Assembly (NCBI RefSeq): GCF_013375035.1
Contig: NZ_CP056032.1
Coordinates: 1,162,001 to 1,226,000 of the forward strand
DNA from: Spirosoma sp. KUDC1026
Lineage (GTDB): Bacteria; Bacteroidota; Bacteroidia; Cytophagales; Spirosomataceae
DNA: 64,000 bases
Reading direction: 5' to 3'
This document shows, in pieces, positions 60,489-64,000 of this stretch. The translations under genes and the position numbers were made by a program. The notes beneath the pieces were generated by a model, which was not told the DNA's origin, did not search any database, and saw only the letters and a program-made list of their open reading frames with translations. Each line of letters begins with the position of its first letter. Position 1 is the stretch's first letter.

Positions 60489-61904
60489 ATGGAATACGAC
60501 GTAATTATCATTGGCTCAGGACCAGGCGGCTATACCGGAGCGGTACGTTGCGCCCAGCTTGGCCTGAAAACCGCTATTATTGAGAAATACCCTGCCCTCG
60601 GTGGAACGTGCCTGAACGTGGGCTGTATCCCGTCGAAGGCGTTGCTGGATTCGTCGGAGCATTATTACAACGCAGCCCATTCGTTTGCTGATCACGGCAT
60701 TAGTCTAAATGATCTGCAGGTTGATTTAGGCAAAATGATTGCCCGTAAACAGAACGTTGTTGATCAGACGACGAAAGGAATTGCGTTCCTGATGAAGAAG
60801 AATAAAATCGACGAACTACATGGCCTAGGCTCGTTCGTTGATCCCCATACAATTAAAATTACCAAAGAAGACGGCTCGGAACAGGTTATCAAAGGTAAAA
60901 ATATCGTGATCGCCACGGGTTCGAAACCCTTGTCGTTCCCGTCAATGCCGATCGATAAAAAACGCATCATTACGTCGACCGAAGCGCTGGCTTTAAATGA
61001 AGTTCCCAAACACCTGATCATTATTGGTGCGGGCGTGATCGGGGCTGAACTGGGTTCGGTATATGCTCGTCTGGGTGGTAAAGTGTCGTTTGTGGAGTTT
61101 GCTGATTCAATGATTCCAACGATGGATAAGACGATGGGCAAAGAACTCCAGAAAGCGGTTAAAAAGCTGGGAGCCGACTTCTATTTTAACCACAAGGTGA
61201 CTAAAGTTGAAAACAAAGGGGAAGAAGTCGAGGTAAGCGTTGATACGCCCGACGGCCGTGGCGACGGACCGAAACAGATTACCCTAACGGGGGATTACTG
61301 CCTGGTATCGGTTGGTCGTCGTCCTTATACGGATGGTCTGAATCTGGAAGCTGCCGGATTGAAAACCGACAGCCGGGGTAAGCTTGAGGTAGACGATAAT
61401 CTGCGCACCAGCGTACCGCACATTTACGCTCTGGGCGACGTTATTCGGGGAGCGATGCTGGCCCACAAAGCCGAAGAAGAAGGTACGTTTATTGCCGAAA
61501 CCATTGTTGGTCAGAAACCACATATTCACTACCGCCTGATTCCGAACGTGGTTTACACCTGGCCTGAAGTATCAGCCGTTGGTTACACGGAAGAAGAGGT
61601 GAAACAACAGGGTATTCCTTATAAATCCGGCTCGTTCCCGTTTAAAGCGCTGGGTCGGGCGCGGGCAAGTATGGACATCGACGGACTGGTAAAAGTGCTA
61701 GCGCACAAGGAAACTGACGAAATCCTGGGTGTTCATATCATCGGTCCACGGGCGGCTGACATGATTGCCGAGGCCGTTGTTGCGATGGAATTCCGGGCTT
61801 CAGCCGAGGACGTATCGCGGATGTCGCATGCCCACCCAACCTATACGGAAGCGTTCAAAGAAGCCTGCCTGGCGGCTACCGACAACCGGGCCATTAACAT
61901 GTAA
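60489..61904 (+). CDS. lpdA: Dihydrolipoyl dehydrogenase (E3)
   Basis: The 471-residue flavoenzyme reoxidises dihydrolipoamide for the 2-oxo acid dehydrogenases with NAD+. It begins MEYDVIIIGSGPGGYTGAVR (FAD fold) and has the redox pair GGTCLNVGCIPSKALL. The NAD fold reads LIIIGAGVIGAELGSVYARL, and the C-terminal MSHAHPTYTEAFKEACLAAT holds the active-site His. All key residues are present. No 2-oxo acid dehydrogenase subunits are nearby. A hairpin terminator follows. Confidence 0.97.
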   Translation: MEYDVIIIGSGPGGYTGAVRCAQLGLKTAIIEKYPALGGTCLNVGCIPSKALLDSSEHYYNAAHSFADHGISLNDLQVDLGKMIARKQNVVDQTTKGIAFLMKKNKIDELHGLGSFVDPHTIKITKEDGSEQVIKGKNIVIATGSKPLSFPSMPIDKKRIITSTEALALNEVPKHLIIIGAGVIGAELGSVYARLGGKVSFVEFADSMIPTMDKTMGKELQKAVKKLGADFYFNHKVTKVENKGEEVEVSVDTPDGRGDGPKQITLTGDYCLVSVGRRPYTDGLNLEAAGLKTDSRGKLEVDDNLRTSVPHIYALGDVIRGAMLAHKAEEEGTFIAETIVGQKPHIHYRLIPNVVYTWPEVSAVGYTEEEVKQQGIPYKSGSFPFKALGRARASMDIDGLVKVLAHKETDEILGVHIIGPRAADMIAEAVVAMEFRASAEDVSRMSHAHPTYTEAFKEACLAATDNRAINM

Positions 61905-61930
61905 TTGCTCCGCGCTTACTATGATAAGTA

Positions 61931-61974
61931 ACAATCAAAACCCGACTACCTTTACCGGAGTCGGGTTTGATTGT
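61931..61974 (+). terminator. Terminator after lpdA
   Basis: ACAATC and AAACCCGACT (61931-61947) pair with AGTCGGGTTT and GATTGT (61959-61974), with a single-base bulge. It lies 27 bp after the lpdA stop. Confidence 0.8.
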
Positions 61975-61997
61975 CTATAACCCTTGCTAACTCTATT

Positions 61998-63131
61998 ATG
62001 AAACGACTGCTGGTGCTCAGCTTACTGGGCGTGATGAACTATTTGAGCGCATTGGCGCAGAAAGAAATTATCTACGTGGGCACCTACTCGGTTCGGGGCA
62101 GCGAAGGTATCTATGTGTATGAGTTCGACCGAAAGACGGGCAAGATGCAGCAGATACAGACTATAGGCAACTCAAAAAGTCCATCGTTTCTGGCGCTGCA
62201 TCCTTCCGGCAATTACCTCTACTCGGTCAACGAAGGCAGCCAAAGCGGACCAAACAAAGCGGGCGCGGTTAGTGCGTATGCCATCGACGCTAAGACAGGT
62301 AAGCTGACGTTTCTCAATTCACAATCCTCGCTGGGCAGTGGACCGTGTCACGTCAGTATTGACAGGACCGGAAAAACGGTATTCGTTTCCAACTACGGTG
62401 GAGGAAGCCTGGCTGTACTGCCTGTGCTGGAAGACGGAAAACTGGCAGCAGCCAGTGATAGTGTGATCGACGTAGGCAACGGACCGGATAAGCAACGGCA
62501 GGAGAAACCGCACGTTCATTCCGCTATTCTGTCACCCAGCAACAAAACCGTTTACGTGTCAGACCTCGGTACGGACCAGGTCAATCAGCTACGTGTTAAT
62601 GCGCTGACGGCTACCGTAGAATCGGCTAAGCCCCCTTTCGTGGCGGTAAAACCAGGATCGGGGCCGCGCCACCTTACGTTCCACCCCAACGGTCAGTTTG
62701 CCTATCTGGCAGAAGAATTGACTTCGTCAGTGGCTGTATTTCGCCGGAACACGGCTACAGATGAATTAAGCCTGGTGCAGGATGGGGTCAAGACGCTGTC
62801 TGATGATTTTAATGGAAAAAATACCAGCGCTGATATTCACGTTGACCCAATGGGTAAATTCCTGTATCAATCCAATCGGGGGGAGAACACGCTGGCTATT
62901 TTTGCTATTGACCAAAACGGAATGCTCACTAAAGTCGGCAGCGAGTCAACGATGGGAAAAGACCCCCGTAACTTCCTGATTGATCCTAAAGGCAATTACT
63001 TGTTTGCTGCTAATCAGAATTCTGATAATATTGTCCTGTTTCGTCGAGATGCCAAAACGGGTAAGTTGACGTATTCGGGACAGACCATTGCCGTTCCCTC
63101 GCCCGTTTGCGTGTTAATAAAAAACCGTTAA
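61998..63131 (+). CDS. Lactonase, 7-bladed beta-propeller (6-phosphogluconolactonase type)
   Basis: I start at ATG 61998 (MKRLLVLSLLGVMNYLSALA), which begins a signal peptide, giving 377 residues. The rest repeats short beta blades: EIIYVGTYSVRGSEGIYVYE, KSPSFLALHPSGNYLYSVNE, GPCHVSIDRTGKTVFVSNYG, GPRHLTFHPNGQFAYLAEEL and DPRNFLIDPKGNYLFAANQN. This fits the YbhE-type lactonase family. Because it is exported, a role on sugar lactones in the periplasm is more likely than the pentose pathway. The DUF1080 gene follows 21 bp later. Confidence 0.9.
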   Translation: MKRLLVLSLLGVMNYLSALAQKEIIYVGTYSVRGSEGIYVYEFDRKTGKMQQIQTIGNSKSPSFLALHPSGNYLYSVNEGSQSGPNKAGAVSAYAIDAKTGKLTFLNSQSSLGSGPCHVSIDRTGKTVFVSNYGGGSLAVLPVLEDGKLAAASDSVIDVGNGPDKQRQEKPHVHSAILSPSNKTVYVSDLGTDQVNQLRVNALTATVESAKPPFVAVKPGSGPRHLTFHPNGQFAYLAEELTSSVAVFRRNTATDELSLVQDGVKTLSDDFNGKNTSADIHVDPMGKFLYQSNRGENTLAIFAIDQNGMLTKVGSESTMGKDPRNFLIDPKGNYLFAANQNSDNIVLFRRDAKTGKLTYSGQTIAVPSPVCVLIKNR

Positions 63132-63152
63132 AACCACTAAAACAACCTCTGC

Positions 63153-63755
63153 ATGAATCGATTACTGATTGCGGCCGCTGCGCTGATCCTATTTCTGACC
63201 GCTGCACAAACGAAAAAAGTTAAGACAACGCTGTTTAACGGCAAGAACCTGTCTGGCTGGAAGGTATATGGTACCGAAAAATGGTACGTTGACAAAGGCG
63301 AACTCGTTTGTGAGAGTGGTCCTGATAAACAATACGGTTACCTAGCAACGGAACAGCCCTACAAAAACTTCGATCTGTCGCTGCAGTTCAAGCAGGAAGC
63401 CAACGGGAATAGCGGTGTGTTTTTTCGCTCCAGCATCGAAGGTACGAAGATAAGCGGCTGGCAGGTTGAGGTTGCCCCGCCCAACCATGATACGGGCGGT
63501 ATCTACGAATCATATGGTCGGGGATGGTTGGAAAAAATTCCGGATGAAAAAGAATCGATCTTAAAACCCGGTGAATGGAATACCATGCGCATTCGGGTAG
63601 AGGGCGACCACGTGCAGACGTTTCTTAACGGTAAGCCAATGGTGGATATGCACGACGAAAAGATTGGACAGGCCGACGGCTCGATTGCCTTACAGATTCA
63701 CGACGGCGGTGGTATCAAAGTCCGCTGGCGGAAACTAGTCGTGCAGCAATTGTAG
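63153..63755 (+). CDS. DUF1080 (3-keto-disaccharide hydrolase-like) exported protein
   Basis: The 200-residue protein has a signal peptide (NRLLIAAAALILFLTAAQTK). The rest is one DUF1080 jelly-roll domain: TTLFNGKNLSGWKVYGTEKW, DLSLQFKQEANGNSGVFFRS and GGIYESYGRGWL, then DGSIALQIHDGGGIKVRWRK. Recent family members act on 3-keto sugars and related glycans, and many bind carbohydrates. The substrate here is unknown. It follows the lactonase by 21 bp and probably shares its transcript, which supports a role in sugar breakdown outside the cytoplasm. Confidence 0.9.
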   Translation: MNRLLIAAAALILFLTAAQTKKVKTTLFNGKNLSGWKVYGTEKWYVDKGELVCESGPDKQYGYLATEQPYKNFDLSLQFKQEANGNSGVFFRSSIEGTKISGWQVEVAPPNHDTGGIYESYGRGWLEKIPDEKESILKPGEWNTMRIRVEGDHVQTFLNGKPMVDMHDEKIGQADGSIALQIHDGGGIKVRWRKLVVQQL

Positions 63756-63764
63756 TACTATCGG

Positions 63765-63800
63765 CAAAAAGCCCGGCTCTGGTAGAGCCGGGCTTTTTTG
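63765..63800. terminator. Terminator between DUF1080 and the partial gene
   Basis: CAAAAAGCCCGGCTCT at 63765-63780 pairs with AGAGCCGGGCTTTTTTG at 63784-63800. A and T runs flank it on both sides, so it can serve both convergent genes. Confidence 0.93.
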
Positions 63801-63812
63801 TTGGCGTGCCGT

Positions 63813-64000
63813 TCAGCGCGGCAGATCAATGTAGGACATGGTATGCACCTTATCCGCTTTTGTATTGACGAAATGCTTTTCCGGGTTGTCGTAATTTGAA
63901 ATGTAAAGTCGATTTCCCTTCAGGAGTACTTCGGCAGGCTGGTCCAATCGGCCATCGGCACCGTCGGTATCACCGTTCTGAGCAAGCGTACTAACCTTGC
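63813..64000 (-). CDS. Partial gene, beta-propeller-like C-terminus
   Basis: Only the last 62 codons are in the window; the gene enters from the right edge and stops with TGA at 63813-63815. The visible end includes LDQPAEVLLKGNRLYISNYD and ends DKVHTMSYIDLPR. A GNRLYISNYDNP segment of this kind is common in SMP-30/gluconolactonase-type propellers, which would fit the sugar-lactone theme of its neighbours. With so little sequence this is only a suggestion. Confidence 0.6.
   Translation of the reverse strand, partial: KVSTLAQNGDTDGADGRLDQPAEVLLKGNRLYISNYDNPEKHFVNTKADKVHTMSYIDLPR

Overview
The window looks like chromosomal DNA from a member of the Bacteroidota, most likely the Cytophagales and close to Spirosoma. 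This placement is inferred from gene content, not from a search. The supporting signs are two proteins with type IX secretion (T9SS) C-terminal sorting domains, a GldE-like gliding protein in the order mutY-ssb-gldE, an HU-TPR-bS22-RNase G block, an OstA-like protein, a long PurF-like paralog, promoter boxes of the TAnnTTTG type, and few recognisable Shine-Dalgarno sites. Coding density is high. I saw no tRNA, rRNA, CRISPR array, insertion sequence or prophage gene.

Layout. 0-5.1 kb: a cut-off TPR protein, an OstA-like protein, a methyltransferase and a secreted TlpA-like protein without redox cysteines, all on the minus strand. 5.1-7.6 kb: a lone nuoC and an M1 peptidase. 7.7-15.2 kb: a trehalose locus, with a fused OtsA-OtsB on the minus strand diverging from a fused TreS-maltokinase and a cytoplasmic trehalase. 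15.3-26 kb: envelope proteins, glpD, a glutathionylspermidine synthase-like ligase, a DoxX-like protein, a PurF-like protein, a vanadium haloperoxidase-like lipoprotein and dnaG. 29.9-37.5 kb: RNase G, a 29-residue ribosomal protein, a TPR protein, HU, mutY, ssb, gldE and a membrane protein. 37.7-43.4 kb: two convergent subtilases, one of them a large T9SS cargo. 43.7-54.3 kb: purE, a LysM protein, a DUF481 protein, an oxidoreductase, purM, a T9SS cargo, a peroxiredoxin-like protein, a coiled-coil lipoprotein, a CrtA-like enzyme and PpiD. 54.4-64 kb: rdgB, an FKBP, nrnA, ndk, nth, an ECF sigma factor with a small partner, lpdA, a lactonase, a DUF1080 protein and a cut-off beta-propeller-like end.

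The most unusual region is 26.4-29.9 kb, which looks more AT-rich than its surroundings. It holds a LuxR-type regulator whose receiver domain has lost its phosphoacceptor aspartate, a perfect 30-bp inverted repeat, a membrane-anchored LytTR regulator, and, divergent from it, a 54-codon gene for a Lys-rich peptide with a Cys-Cys pair. The peptide gene has its own well-formed promoter. Only 12 bp downstream is a gene for an LpxL/HtrB-like acyltransferase that appears to carry a C-terminal PqqD-like (RiPP recognition) domain, and a strong terminator follows. I propose this as a minimal, possibly undescribed system that makes a fatty-acylated ribosomal peptide and may be coupled to the adjacent regulators.

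Other points of interest are a maltokinase domain with HGN in place of HGD, two related purine-rich hairpin elements, a nested inverted-repeat element before the oxidoreductase gene, and a 22-bp palindrome containing the stop codons of both ndk and nth. Many coding starts were moved downstream of the longest open frame because a signal peptide or the family's usual N-terminus begins there.
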